From Nocardia nova (GTDB lineage Bacteria; Actinomycetota; Actinomycetes; Mycobacteriales; Mycobacteriaceae): a stretch of 64,000 bases of DNA. Location: NCBI RefSeq assembly GCF_002933465.1, contig NZ_PSZE01000002.1:355102-419101 (forward strand), given 5' to 3'. The notes beneath the pieces are model-generated. The model worked only from the letters and a program-made list of their open reading frames with translations, was not told the DNA's origin and did not search any database. Positions 43,157 through 51,782 of this stretch are shown here, in pieces. Within the stretch, counting starts at the first letter, position 1. The number at the start of each line of letters is the position of its first letter. The position numbers and the translations under genes are program-made.

Positions 43157-43483
43157 ATGTCGCGCCGTGTGCTGTCGTCGTGTCTGTGGTGCGGTCGGGA
43201 AATCGCCGATACCGAAATCGGCCGTCGCCGCCGATATTGCCGGCAATCCTGCCGCCAGCGCGCCTACGAACATCGAAAGAGCCTGGAGGGGACCGGCATT
43301 CCGGAGGATTCGGTGGTGCTGAGCGCTCAGGAGGCCGCCGATCTCGCCGACCGCTGGTTCGCCGCTCGCTGCGCGGCCGAGGATGTCGCCACCGCCGTCG
43401 CCGAGGGCGCCGACCCGTCGGAGCTGGCCGAGTTGACCGCCAATGTGGTCGAACTCGCCAAGGACGCCGAACGGCTGCGCTGA
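43157..43483 (+). CDS. Small zinc-knuckle protein, conserved near rbpA
   Basis: 108 residues. The N-terminal third has a C-x2-C ... C-x3-C arrangement (CLWCG, then RRRYCRQSCRQRAYEHR), a treble-clef-like zinc knuckle flanked by arginines, suggesting nucleic-acid contact. The rest is an Ala/Glu-rich helix without recognised motif. Function unknown. Its last 157 bases overlap, antisense, the tail of the membrane protein gene at 43327-44424. Confidence 0.75.
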   Translation: MSRRVLSSCLWCGREIADTEIGRRRRYCRQSCRQRAYEHRKSLEGTGIPEDSVVLSAQEAADLADRWFAARCAAEDVATAVAEGADPSELAELTANVVELAKDAERLR

Positions 43484-44424
43484 CCGTCCCGCACGACGGC
43501 CGCGGCCGCACCCAGTGTCGCGACGCTCAGCATGAGGAATGCGAGCACGGTGGTGCGATCGGGGTGGATCAACGGCTGCGCCCGCAGCGCCTGCCACAAC
43601 AGCAGCGCCACCAGTCCGGCGTAGCCGAGCCCCAGGATGCCGACCAAGCGGGCGCGCACCCGTTCGTCCAGCCAGGGCCGCCGTCGCGCGAGCCAGGCCG
43701 TGATCGCGACCATCGCGAGCAGGAACTGGATGCCGTGCAGTCCCGCGAAATGCGGAATCCGCAGGTCGCCGCCGATCGTGCTCCAATGCGTGATCGGCAT
43801 GTCTGCCACGCCGTCGCGCACGGGCAGGACGGCATCGGTCACCGTATGGCCGGCCGCCAACCGCACCGGACTGCCCTGCGCGTCACGCACCGTCTGTTCG
43901 CCGGTGAAGCCCATCAGATATCCGAGCGCCATCCCGGCGACGGCGATGGCCAGTCCGGCGTGCACGGCCCGGCTCGTGGGACGGTCGAGGACGCGCTGCC
44001 GGCACAGGATCACCGCGACGACGAGATTCGCGAGGAACAGGCCCGGTACGCCGGAGGCGAACACCATCTGGCCGATCGAATTGACCGCATCGGATTCGGT
44101 GTCGAAGTGGCTGAAGGTGCCCCGTGCCGCCTGTAGCACGATGAAACCCACGTCCACGACGCCGGTCACAGCGAAAACGGTGCCCGCCCACCAGCTCACA
44201 CGCGCACCGCGATGCGGCACCGACAGCAGCCACGCCAGCGTCAGCGTGTACAGGCAGAACGCGATCCCGAACTTGCCGGGTTTGAGCCACACCGACTCAC
44301 CGAGGAGTCGGCGATCGTCGAACGGCATGGCACACAGGCAGCACAGGGCCAGTACCGCCATCGCCGCCGCGGTGCACAACAACGGCCGGTGCCATCGACG
44401 GGCGGAGGAGAGGATCGTGGTCAT
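43327..44424 (-). CDS. Polytopic membrane protein, unknown function
   Basis: About 365 residues from ATG 44422-44424 with roughly eight membrane segments (LLCTAAAMAVLALCCL, FGIAFCLYTLTLAWLL, WAGTVFAVTGVVDVGF and others). I do not recognise the family. The last 50 residues, after LGAAAAVVRDGQRS, are low-complexity Ser/Ala and are simply the complement of the zinc-knuckle gene. The original stop was probably lost and the frame now reads through. Confidence 0.65.
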   Translation of the reverse strand: MTTILSSARRWHRPLLCTAAAMAVLALCCLCAMPFDDRRLLGESVWLKPGKFGIAFCLYTLTLAWLLSVPHRGARVSWWAGTVFAVTGVVDVGFIVLQAARGTFSHFDTESDAVNSIGQMVFASGVPGLFLANLVVAVILCRQRVLDRPTSRAVHAGLAIAVAGMALGYLMGFTGEQTVRDAQGSPVRLAAGHTVTDAVLPVRDGVADMPITHWSTIGGDLRIPHFAGLHGIQFLLAMVAITAWLARRRPWLDERVRARLVGILGLGYAGLVALLLWQALRAQPLIHPDRTTVLAFLMLSVATLGAAAAVVRDGQRSRSASLASSTTLAVNSASSDGSAPSATAVATSSAAQRAANQRSARSAAS

Positions 44425-44882
44425 GACGCGAAGGTAGGGTCGCCGATTCCCGTCACGCGTCACCCGGACGTACTGTTCGGCACTCATACTCCGGTACCGG
44501 TTCGCCCTCGCGGGAGGCGAACTCTGTCACGGGATTTCCCCGCCGCGCGACGGTCGCGGACGGTACCGGCGCGTCGTGGGTTGCAATTCGGAGTCGGGCC
44601 GGACGCATTCCGGCTACGGGTGGGCGGCCGGGAGGTAACCGCCGCGTCCAGGACCGTGGACACCGCCGTGGCCGCAACGCGAATCCTTGTCACGGCCTTG
44701 ATGTTTCACGGCGCCATCCGGGACACATCGAGCAGCGCTGCTCGAGATATAACCGAAATATGTTCGCTACCAGGCAATTCGGGCGCACAACGACGGCGCG
44801 GCATGTCGGACCATCCGAGTAACTTGGCGGTTATCAGCCCCATCGAAAATCTACGGGGCATCGCATCAAGGGGGCGGAGGCC
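44425..44882. other. Intergenic region without a gene
   Basis: 458 bases between the membrane protein (-) and the toroid protein (+). Only short spurious frames are seen. There is a small hairpin, GTTCGCC at 44500-44506 with GGCGAAC at 44516-44522. The right end has an AT-richer patch (GATATAACCGAAATATG, 44748-44764) that may hold the promoter of the next gene. Confidence 0.4.
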
Positions 44883-46196
44883 GTGTCGAACATCGACGAG
44901 CGTATCCGGATGGCAGTCGAATGGCTGCGCGGCAGTCAGATACCGCATCTCGGCGGGGGCGCGGGCTGGGGGTGGATCCCCGACGTGCCGCCCAATCCGC
45001 AGAACACCGCCGAGGTGGTGTGCGTGCTGCATCGCGCCGGGTGCGAAATCCCTCGTGCGGCAAAGGTCGCCGCGCTGGTCGGAGCAACGGTGGTGCAACG
45101 GCCCAACGGCGACGAATGGTACTTCCGAACTCCGATCGACGTCGCCTGGCGCATCCGGGCACTGCGCTGCCTCGAGGTCGGGGAGTCCGAGCCCGAGTTG
45201 GTCGGGGCCGTGCGAACCCTGTTGGACCAACAGGATTCCGAAACCGGCGGATGGCGTATGTCGGGTTTCCTTGGCCCGGTGTCGATTACCGCGACCGCCG
45301 CCGCGGTCGAGGCGCTCATCGGGGGCGGCGCCTTCGATGGTGAACGCCACCAGGCCATCTCGCGCGGCATCGCCTATCTGGTCTCGGCGATGTATCAGGA
45401 GCCTCGGTCCTTGCCGATGTACGCGGCGGCCCATATCGCCGGCGTGCTCGCTCGGCCGGAGATCGTCCGGATCGGGGACAAACGCGCCGAGCGCGCGTGT
45501 GAGCTGGCGGTCAAGCGGCTGCTGACCGGCCTGCGCCGGGGTGAGTGCGACATCGAGACCGAGATCTTCCGCCGTGACGATCTGGTCGACACCTGGCGCC
45601 ATCTCACCCTGCATCTGGCGGTCGGCGCCGTGATCGCGGCCGACAGTCGCACGATCTTCGACCCGGCCGTGCGCGCCGCGATCGTCGCGCTGCTGGATAT
45701 GCAGGAGATGGACGCCTTGGCCATCTATCGGGGCGGTTTCCGCATCTCGGATGAGGGGCCGGTCACCTCGTATGCCACCACTCAGGCGCTGGAGGCGTTG
45801 TTACAGGTGCGGCCGGCGATCAACGAGCGAGTGAACCCGGCCAAGGTGTACGACGAGATCTGCCGCGTCGACGGTGTCCATCGCACCGACCCGCAGGCGA
45901 TCGCCTCGGTGCGCGGCCATCGCATGTTGATGAATTCGACTGCGGGACAGGCGTTGCTGGTGCTGTCGGCGGCCGCCGGCAGCACCGTGTTCGCCCTGGC
46001 GGTCGGCTTCGACGCCGTATTCGGCACCGTCGGCAGCCGCGCGCTGGTGGTGTGGGGGACGGTGCTCGTCGCGATCGGGACGTATTGCGGACTGGCCACG
46101 CGGTTTCCGCGACTACCCAAGCGGCGGGTGGCGAGCGCGGTGTTCGCCGCGTTCACCGCACTGGTGATGCCGGTGGTCACCTACCTGCTGGCCTAG
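44883..46196 (+). CDS. Prenyltransferase/squalene-oxidase-repeat toroid with C-terminal membrane anchor
   Basis: 437 residues. The first ~330 form alpha-alpha repeats of the terpene-cyclase/prenyltransferase toroid type (NPQNTAEVVCVL, DSETGGWRMSG, SITATAAAVEALI, VTSYATTQALEAL). The cyclase DxDD motif is not seen, so enzyme activity is doubtful. The C-terminal 90 residues hold about three membrane helices (LLVLSAAAGSTVFALAVGF, VVWGTVLVAIGTYCGLA, AAFTALVMPVVTYLLA). GGGGGCGGAGG precedes the GTG start. A membrane-bound binding scaffold is possible; the family role is unknown to me. An EamA transporter follows after 3 bases. Confidence 0.65.
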   Translation: MSNIDERIRMAVEWLRGSQIPHLGGGAGWGWIPDVPPNPQNTAEVVCVLHRAGCEIPRAAKVAALVGATVVQRPNGDEWYFRTPIDVAWRIRALRCLEVGESEPELVGAVRTLLDQQDSETGGWRMSGFLGPVSITATAAAVEALIGGGAFDGERHQAISRGIAYLVSAMYQEPRSLPMYAAAHIAGVLARPEIVRIGDKRAERACELAVKRLLTGLRRGECDIETEIFRRDDLVDTWRHLTLHLAVGAVIAADSRTIFDPAVRAAIVALLDMQEMDALAIYRGGFRISDEGPVTSYATTQALEALLQVRPAINERVNPAKVYDEICRVDGVHRTDPQAIASVRGHRMLMNSTAGQALLVLSAAAGSTVFALAVGFDAVFGTVGSRALVVWGTVLVAIGTYCGLATRFPRLPKRRVASAVFAAFTALVMPVVTYLLA

Positions 46197-46199
46197 TCG

Positions 46200-47057
46200 A
46201 TGAGCGGCCCGCTCGTCCGCATGGTCGCGGTGACCTTCCTGTGGGGTACCTCCAGTGCCCTGCTGGCCGCCCTGGCCGCTCCGACGACCGCGGGCCTGGT
46301 GGCCCTCGGCGGGGCGGTGCCGCTGCTGGTGTCGGCGCGACTGCGTGGACAGCATCCGTGGGCGACGTTGACCGCCAACCCGGCGTTGTATTTCCGGTTG
46401 GGCGGGCTGGAAGCCGCGAATCTGGCGCTGTACGTCGCGGCGCTGCGGATCGGTCCGCTCCCCGTGGTGGTCGCGCTGCACCTGACCGCGCCGGTACTGA
46501 TCATCGCCGCCGCGCTCGTTCGCGGGCGGCGGGCGCCGACGGTGCCGGTCTTGCTCGAACTGCTCCTGGTCGCGGCGGCGATCTGGCTGGTCGCCTGGCG
46601 GCACCCGGGCGGCGATGCGCAGATCGCGGCCCTGACCGGATGCGCTCTGGCGCTGGGCAGTGCGGCCTGTGTGGCGATGCTGGTCAGTGTGGTCGCCCGG
46701 CACTCGGGACCGGACCACACGGTCACCTCGGCGGCGTTGCAGTTGTTGTTCGGCGGCATCGCGAGCAGCCCGCTGCTGGCGCTGGATCCACCGTCCGGGC
46801 GGGTGGCGGCCGAGCTGGCCGCAGTCGGTGCCACCCTCCTCGGACCCGGATTCGCGCTCTACTGGCAGGCGCTGCGGCGATTGAGCGCGGCCACGGCCAG
46901 CGTCATCGGGCTCAACGAGGCCGTGGTGGCCACGCTGGTGGGAGCGGTGGCCACCCGGAGCGTGCCCACCGCGGCGACCGCCGCCGCGGGGTTGCTCATT
47001 CTGATCGCGGCCGGGCTAGAGCAGCGATCGGCGCCGCGACATCGCGTGCCGCCCTGA
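46200..47057 (+). CDS. EamA/DMT-family transporter
   Basis: 285 residues with about ten membrane helices in two repeats (FLWGTSSALLAALAAP, ALYVAALRIGPLPVVVALHLTAPVLI; second half GFALYWQALRRLSAATASVIGLNEAVVATLVG), the pattern of drug/metabolite transporters such as RhaT/YdcZ-like carriers. Substrate unknown. ATG 46200 lies 3 bases after the stop of the toroid protein, so the two are cotranscribed. The 3' end overlaps the convergent trpF-like gene by 62 bases. Confidence 0.85.
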   Translation: MSGPLVRMVAVTFLWGTSSALLAALAAPTTAGLVALGGAVPLLVSARLRGQHPWATLTANPALYFRLGGLEAANLALYVAALRIGPLPVVVALHLTAPVLIIAAALVRGRRAPTVPVLLELLLVAAAIWLVAWRHPGGDAQIAALTGCALALGSAACVAMLVSVVARHSGPDHTVTSAALQLLFGGIASSPLLALDPPSGRVAAELAAVGATLLGPGFALYWQALRRLSAATASVIGLNEAVVATLVGAVATRSVPTAATAAAGLLILIAAGLEQRSAPRHRVPP

Positions 47058-47694
47058 CGAATTCGGTACAGGTCGCCGGGTCCTTGTCGCCCCGGCCGTC
47101 GTCGACGCCGGAATTGACATCGACCCAGGCCGGCCGGACGGCATCGATCGCGGCCGTGACGTTGTGCGGGTTGAGTCCACCGGCGAGCATCACCGGGAAC
47201 GCCGGGTCGTCGAACAGTTCGACGATGCGAGCGCTGAGCGACCAGTCGTGGGTACGCCCGGTCCCGCCCAGTCGGTCGATGGAGCGCGAATCCAGCACGA
47301 GCCCATCGCAATCCGGGGCCGCGCGCTCGGCGGCGGCGATCGCCTCCGGGCCGGTGACGTGGACCGCGCGGATCACTCGCCGCCCGCCCGCACGGCGCCG
47401 GACGGCGCGCGCGGTGTCGTGTGAGATCAGGCCGTGCAGCTGGATACAGTCGACGCCGATCCGGTCGGCGAGGCGCAACACCTCGCCCGCGTCGGTGAGA
47501 TGGGTGACCAGTACGCGCTCCATCGAGGAGGGCGCCAGCCGGGACAACCGGCGGGCCGATTCCGGGTCGAGTTCGTCTTCGCTGAAATGCGTCGTGCCCG
47601 AAATGAACCCGGCCGCGTCAGCATCAGCGGCGACGACAGCCCGGAGATCGGACTCGCTACGGATACCGCAGATTTTCGTTCGGACGGTGATCAT
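46996..47694 (-). CDS. TrpF-like phosphoribosylanthranilate isomerase (orphan)
   Basis: 232 residues, a (beta/alpha)8 barrel of the TrpF family: KICGIR with the catalytic cysteine, VDCIQLHG, a late DGLVLDSRS aspartate, and LAGGLNPHNV as phosphate-binding loop. The usual GFxFxxxSPR loop is replaced by GFISGTTHFSEDEL, so the substrate may not be the tryptophan intermediate. No other trp gene is near. The ATG start is supported by TATCGT (47701-47706, minus sense), 6 nt upstream. Confidence 0.78.
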   Translation of the reverse strand: MITVRTKICGIRSESDLRAVVAADADAAGFISGTTHFSEDELDPESARRLSRLAPSSMERVLVTHLTDAGEVLRLADRIGVDCIQLHGLISHDTARAVRRRAGGRRVIRAVHVTGPEAIAAAERAAPDCDGLVLDSRSIDRLGGTGRTHDWSLSARIVELFDDPAFPVMLAGGLNPHNVTAAIDAVRPAWVDVNSGVDDGRGDKDPATCTEFVRAARDVAAPIAALARPRSE

Positions 47695-47700
47695 CGGCAC

Positions 47701-47706
47701 ACGATA
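47701..47706 (-). promoter_or_regulatory. Leaderless-type -10 element of the trpF-like gene
   Basis: TATCGT on the minus strand, 6 nt before the ATG at 47694. Confidence 0.4.
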
Positions 47707-47774
47707 CTGCCCGAAGGTGTCCCATCCGGTGGTTCGTGTCGATTACCACGGTGCCCGCCCCCGCGGCGGGGCGC

Positions 47775-48755
47775 TCAGCCGACGCGTCGATACGCGGTGC
47801 CGCGCCGGTCGGCCTCGGCCCACCGCCGGCGGTCCAGCTGCGTGTCGACGGCCGCCACGACATCCGGAACGGTGATCTGCAGCAGACCCGGATCGGGTGT
47901 GTCGCCGTCGCGATCGCCGGTGCGGCCCGCCCACAGCGAGATGTGGCGGCCGGACAGATGCGGCGGCGGTCCGCTGCGGCCGGGCGCGGTGGGCCCGAAC
48001 AGCGCGACGGTGCGGGTGCCGAATGCCGTCGCCAGATGTGCGACACCGGTATCGCCGCACACCACCAGTGCGGCCTCGGCCACGGTAGCCGACAGTTCGA
48101 TGAGATTCTGCTGCCCGGCCAGTACGTGGTCGTGCGACAGCCCGGCGCGTGCGGCGATGCCGAGGGCGAGGTCGCGTTCGAATTCGTCGCCGGTCACGAC
48201 TACCTCGCGGCCCTGCACGAGCAGATGCCGGATCACCGCGGCGAATCGTTCGCCGGGCCAGCGGCGGGCGGGCGCCCCGGCGCCCACGTGCACCACCACG
48301 CAGTCGCGGTGACTGGTGGTGGCCACCGGCGGCACCAAGCCAAGATTGCGGCGATCGGCGCTGATCCCGGCCGATTCCAGCAGATGACACCAGCGGTCGA
48401 TGTCGTGCATATCCGCTTGCCATTCGGGGCCGTCCAGATCGGGGAAGGCGGCATTGCGATATGTGAGCAGCCGGGTGGGTTCGGTGCGGGCCAGTTCGAC
48501 GATGCCCTCGGCGCCGGAGCCCTGGAGGTTCACCGCCAGCGCGGGCGGCGCGCCGTCCCAGCGCATGGTGTGCGGGTCGGCTGCCGCGACCATCTCGTCC
48601 ACCGAGGTGATCAGGTCGACGATGGGTTTGAGCCGGTGCGGTGCGGCCAGCACGATGTGATCGCGCGGCCTCGCCCGGCGCAGCGCACGAAGAGCCGGGA
48701 CCGCGGTGAGGAGATCACCCAGTCCGCGTGCGCGCAGCACGAGTACAACCGCCAC
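47775..48755 (-). CDS. GT9-family glycosyltransferase (heptosyltransferase-like)
   Basis: 326 residues with the GT-B pattern of glycosyltransferase family 9: RARGLGDLLTAVPALRAL at the N-terminus, VVVHVGAGAPARRWPGERFA at the start of the second domain, and the C-terminal VVCGDTGVAHLATAFGTRTVALFGPTAP donor-site motif. In actinobacteria such enzymes transfer sugars to cell-envelope or secondary-metabolite acceptors; the acceptor here is unknown. AGGAG lies 7 nt before the GTG. Confidence 0.87.
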   Translation of the reverse strand: MAVVLVLRARGLGDLLTAVPALRALRRARPRDHIVLAAPHRLKPIVDLITSVDEMVAAADPHTMRWDGAPPALAVNLQGSGAEGIVELARTEPTRLLTYRNAAFPDLDGPEWQADMHDIDRWCHLLESAGISADRRNLGLVPPVATTSHRDCVVVHVGAGAPARRWPGERFAAVIRHLLVQGREVVVTGDEFERDLALGIAARAGLSHDHVLAGQQNLIELSATVAEAALVVCGDTGVAHLATAFGTRTVALFGPTAPGRSGPPPHLSGRHISLWAGRTGDRDGDTPDPGLLQITVPDVVAAVDTQLDRRRWAEADRRGTAYRRVG

Positions 48756-48976
48756 CCTCTTCTCCTAGCCATCACCAAGCGACCCAGTAATCCCGACCCA
48801 CTCGATTCCGCACCGTTGCCGCGGCGCGACCGAAGAGAGCCACCTGAGGATGACTACCCGACCCGATCCGGCGTGAAACGCGCGTATTTCCGCCGGGTCC
48901 GCGTCGGTGCTGTGGACGGGGGCGGGGGAGCCGGTAACCTGAGCGACGGTCGGGCCGAAACAAACTGGAGGATTTC

Positions 48977-49267
48977 ATGATTCGCACCGCTGGACTCATC
49001 ACCGCCGCCGCGGCGGCGGGCGCGTTCGCAGTGCTCGGCGCCGGTGCCGCGCAAGCCGCGCAGGGCACCGTCACCGTCAACGGGCAGATCTACAACAACC
49101 CGACCGGTTGCATCGAACCGCACGCCTACCAGCTCACCGTCGGCAACAGCACCGACAAGGTGATCGAGGTCCACGCCGGGCGGGGATGCACCGGACCGGT
49201 GATCGGCAAGGTCGACCCGGCCGGCATCACCATGGTGCCGCGCGGCAGCCTGCTGATCGTCGAATAA
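48977..49267 (+). CDS. Small secreted protein
   Basis: 96 residues with a clear signal peptide (residues 1-29, cut near AQAAQG) and a short beta-rich mature part containing two cysteines (GCIEP and GRGCTGP), which could form a disulfide. No known domain. It has its own promoter region and a GGAGG site 4 nt before the ATG, and is closed by a hairpin terminator at 49277. Confidence 0.75.
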   Translation: MIRTAGLITAAAAAGAFAVLGAGAAQAAQGTVTVNGQIYNNPTGCIEPHAYQLTVGNSTDKVIEVHAGRGCTGPVIGKVDPAGITMVPRGSLLIVE

Positions 49268-49276
49268 TTCTCCCGT

Positions 49277-49310
49277 TCCGCCCCGCGTTCGACGATGGAC
49301 GCGGGGCGGA
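49277..49310 (+). terminator. Hairpin terminator of the small secreted protein gene
   Basis: TCCGCCCCGCGT and its complement ACGCGGGGCGGA form a 12-bp stem with a 10-base loop, starting 10 bases after the stop codon. Confidence 0.75.
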
Positions 49311-49446
49311 GCCGTGCCCGCCCAGGGCAGGAAAACGGCACCGTGAAAGACGAGGCCGCGAGAATGCATGTGGCCGTGCCGATGTCCCGGGCCCCGGCGA
49401 GGAAGCAGCTCTACTACGCCGTGTCGTTGAATCGGTGCCGATGATC

Positions 49447-49452
49447 TACGCT
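49447..49452 (+). promoter_or_regulatory. Leaderless-type -10 element
   Basis: TACGCT, 7 nt before the ATG at 49460. Confidence 0.45.
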
Positions 49453-49459
49453 GTGAGCC

Positions 49460-49810
49460 ATGACAGTGGTCTACAACCTGGTGGTCGTCACCCACTTGCT
49501 CGGACTCGCCGCGGTGATCGGCGGATACGCCGCAGGCCGGCCGGCGGTGTCGCAGGTGATGCTCTGGGGTGCGCGAGCGCAGATCGTCACGGGTCTGATT
49601 CTGGTCGGCATGGCCGACGGCATCGATTCGCTCGACAAGAATCTCGACATGGCCAAGATCGTGGTGAAACTGGTCATCGCGGTCGCGGTGGCCGGCCTGG
49701 CCGAGATCGCACACGCGGATGCCAAGCGTGGCAAGACCGTTGCCTGGATGGCCGACGCCGCCGGAGTGCTGGCCATCGCCAACGTGTTCGTGGCCGTGCT
49801 GTGGCAGTGA
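49460..49810 (+). CDS. Four-helix membrane protein of unknown function
   Basis: 116 residues, nearly all membrane: helices at about 4-24, 30-50, 64-82 and 92-114, with short loops and a basic KRGK turn. It resembles small conserved integral membrane proteins of Nocardia and Mycobacterium with no known role. The stop codon lies inside the first unit of the 26-bp tandem repeat. Confidence 0.7.
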   Translation: MTVVYNLVVVTHLLGLAAVIGGYAAGRPAVSQVMLWGARAQIVTGLILVGMADGIDSLDKNLDMAKIVVKLVIAVAVAGLAEIAHADAKRGKTVAWMADAAGVLAIANVFVAVLWQ

Positions 49811-49893
49811 GTCGCGAGGCTCGGCGGTGGCACTGAGTCGCGAGGCTCGGCGGTGGCACTGAGCCGCGAGGCTCGGCGGTGGCACTGAGCCGC
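49801..49893. repeat. 26-bp tandem repeat at a gene end
   Basis: Three full units (49801-49826, 49827-49852, 49853-49878) and a partial fourth to 49893. The consensus is GTGGCACTGAGTCGCGAGGC followed by TCGGCG. The first unit contains the last codons and TGA of the preceding gene (TGGCAGTGA), so the repeat has spread from the gene's own 3' edge. Confidence 0.85.
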
Positions 49894-49894
49894 A

Positions 49895-49943
49895 GGACAT
49901 TCGATGCGATTCGGCACCGGCTGCAGAATCGCATCGAATGTCC
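49895..49943. terminator. Bidirectional hairpin terminator
   Basis: A perfect 18-bp inverted repeat GGACATTCGATGCGATTC (49895-49912) / complement (49926-49943) with a 13-base loop. It separates the converging membrane protein (+) and DyP peroxidase (-) genes. Confidence 0.85.
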
Positions 49944-49957
49944 GCGCGGTGGCCGGC

Positions 49958-51151
49958 TCAGCCCTCCAGCAGGGTCTGGCCGATATAGCCCTGCGTGTCG
50001 GTGATTCCCGGTGGAATCACGAACACCGCGGACCCCACGGGAGTGGTCCAGGTGTTCAGGGCGTCGAATTCGGCGAGGCGACGCTGCACCGGCAGATATT
50101 GCGCCGAGATATCGCGCTGGTAGGCGGCGAACAACAGCCCCGAATTCGAGGTGGTCCCGGGTGCGGGGGCATCGTCGTAGTTGTAGCCGCGCCGCAGGAA
50201 ACGCTCGCCGTCGCGGGTGTGATGCGCCCGTGCGATATGCGCCGAGGGCGGAATGACCGGGATGCCGTGAGCGTCCACGGCCGCGAAATCCGGATCGTCG
50301 GTTTCGCGGGTCCCGGTCAATGGCGCCCCGGTCGCGATGCGCCGGCCCACGGTCAGTTCTCGCCCGTCGGGGTCGAGTTCGTCCCAGGTATCCAGATTCA
50401 TCGCGATCCGGCGCAGCACCATCGACGTTCCGCCCCGCAGCCACGGCACAATCGCGCCGTCGTCCCACACGAGCCGATCGAAATCGGCCCCGGGGCCGAT
50501 GTTGACCGTGCCGTCGACCTGACCCATCAGATTGCGCATCGTCTGCCCGGCAGCAGCGTTGCGGAATCCGCGCTGGGTCCAGCGCACGGTCACCAGCGAG
50601 GTCACGCTGCGTGACAGCGCCCGCACCGCATGCGCCACCGTCGTCGCCTCGTCCGCGCAGACCTGCAGCAGCAGATCGCCCGCACAGAATGCGGGGTCGA
50701 GCCGGTCGATGGTGAAGCCCGGCAGTTGGGTGAGCCAGTGCGGCCGCGCGGATTCGAGTCCCGCCACGGTGAACAGCCGTGGGCCGAATCCGACGGTCAC
50801 GGTCAGCCGCGCGGGCCGGCGCGCCAGCTCCGGCTCGGTATCGGCCAGCGTCGGCTCACCGGCCGTGAGCCGCGCCGCGTCCCCCGACCAGATGCGCAGC
50901 AATCCGACGAGGTCGGCGCGGACGGTGCCGGGCCGCAGATCGAAGGCCACGAACGCCGCGTGCTGCTGCGGCGCGGTCGCGACCCCGCCCTGGTGCGGTC
51001 CGTAGAACGGTTCGCGCGCGGTGCCCGGGTCGGCGGTCTCGGTGTGGCGCGTCCAGCGTTCGGCGCCGAGGGTGAGCCCCGCGACCCCTGCCGCACCCGC
51101 CGCGGCAGCACTGCCGCCGAGCAACCGGCGCCGCGACAGCCGCTCAGCCAC
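49958..51151 (-). CDS. Tat-exported DyP-type (EfeB-like) heme peroxidase
   Basis: 397 residues. A twin-arginine signal (SRRRLLGG followed by an Ala/Gly-rich stretch) is followed by a dye-decolorising peroxidase with the GxxDG motif (GQVDGTVN) and the proximal heme histidine region (HIARAHHTRDGERFLRRGYNY). It oxidises substrates with hydrogen peroxide outside the membrane; EfeB relatives act in ferrous-iron or heme handling. Its start overlaps the end of the upstream PCuAC lipoprotein by 8 bases, so the pair is coupled. Confidence 0.9.
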   Translation of the reverse strand: MAERLSRRRLLGGSAAAAGAAGVAGLTLGAERWTRHTETADPGTAREPFYGPHQGGVATAPQQHAAFVAFDLRPGTVRADLVGLLRIWSGDAARLTAGEPTLADTEPELARRPARLTVTVGFGPRLFTVAGLESARPHWLTQLPGFTIDRLDPAFCAGDLLLQVCADEATTVAHAVRALSRSVTSLVTVRWTQRGFRNAAAGQTMRNLMGQVDGTVNIGPGADFDRLVWDDGAIVPWLRGGTSMVLRRIAMNLDTWDELDPDGRELTVGRRIATGAPLTGTRETDDPDFAAVDAHGIPVIPPSAHIARAHHTRDGERFLRRGYNYDDAPAPGTTSNSGLLFAAYQRDISAQYLPVQRRLAEFDALNTWTTPVGSAVFVIPPGITDTQGYIGQTLLEG

Positions 51152-51782
51152 CGTGGGCGGCTGTGGTCGGTGAGTAGTTCTCCTGATTGCCCGCGAAGTC
51201 GCGCACCTGGGCGGTGAAGGTGGTGCTGGTGCCGTCGGCGAACTTCACCGTGATCGGCGTCTGCATTCCGGTGCGCAGCGGGGCCTTCAGATCGATGAAC
51301 ATCAGATGGTCGCCACCCGGCGTCAGTTTCGCGCCGCCGTGTGCGGGGATCGCCAGCCCGCCGGCCTTGGGGCGCATGATGGACGTCCCGTTCGACTGAA
51401 CCACCTCGTGAATCTCCATGCGCGCCGACGCCGGGCTCGTCGCGTCGACGATGCGGATCTCGTGGTCGCCGGTATTGGTGAAATTCGCGAACGCCGCCGA
51501 CATCCCCGCATCGGCGGCCTTGATCCACTGATCACCCACGGTGACCGAATTGGCGTCCGCGGCGGGGGAGGTGTCGCCGGACGAACATCCGGCCAGCAGC
51601 AGCGGGATCGAGGCCGCGGCGGTGATCAGCAGGCCCGCGGACCGACGCCGGCGCGCGGAACCGGCCGTGTCGCGGGACGGCCGTGTCGCGCTGTGCGGCC
51701 GGGCCTGGGCGGATGCCGCACGGCGAGGACTACGGTCACCTGAGACGAGGGCGGCGCGCCCGGCGTGGGGGAGAGAGAACAT
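51144..51782 (-). CDS. PCuAC-family copper chaperone lipoprotein
   Basis: 212 residues: a long arginine-rich leader, a lipobox (LLAGC) and then the PCu(A)C cupredoxin-like domain. The Cu(I) ligands follow the family spacing: Met and His in RMEIHEV, Met in IMRPKAG and the His-x-Met pair in GDHLMFIDL. Such proteins pass copper to cytochrome oxidase or to storage. ATG 51780-51782 with GGAG 7 nt upstream is preferred over ATG 51815; even so the leader before the lipobox is unusually long. DyP peroxidase is coupled downstream. Confidence 0.87.
   Translation of the reverse strand: MFSLPHAGRAALVSGDRSPRRAASAQARPHSATRPSRDTAGSARRRRSAGLLITAAASIPLLLAGCSSGDTSPAADANSVTVGDQWIKAADAGMSAAFANFTNTGDHEIRIVDATSPASARMEIHEVVQSNGTSIMRPKAGGLAIPAHGGAKLTPGGDHLMFIDLKAPLRTGMQTPITVKFADGTSTTFTAQVRDFAGNQENYSPTTAAHGG

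Noticed and set aside
44425..44882. Small ORFs of 69-74 codons on the minus strand
   Set aside because: Arg-rich shadows with no start signals.
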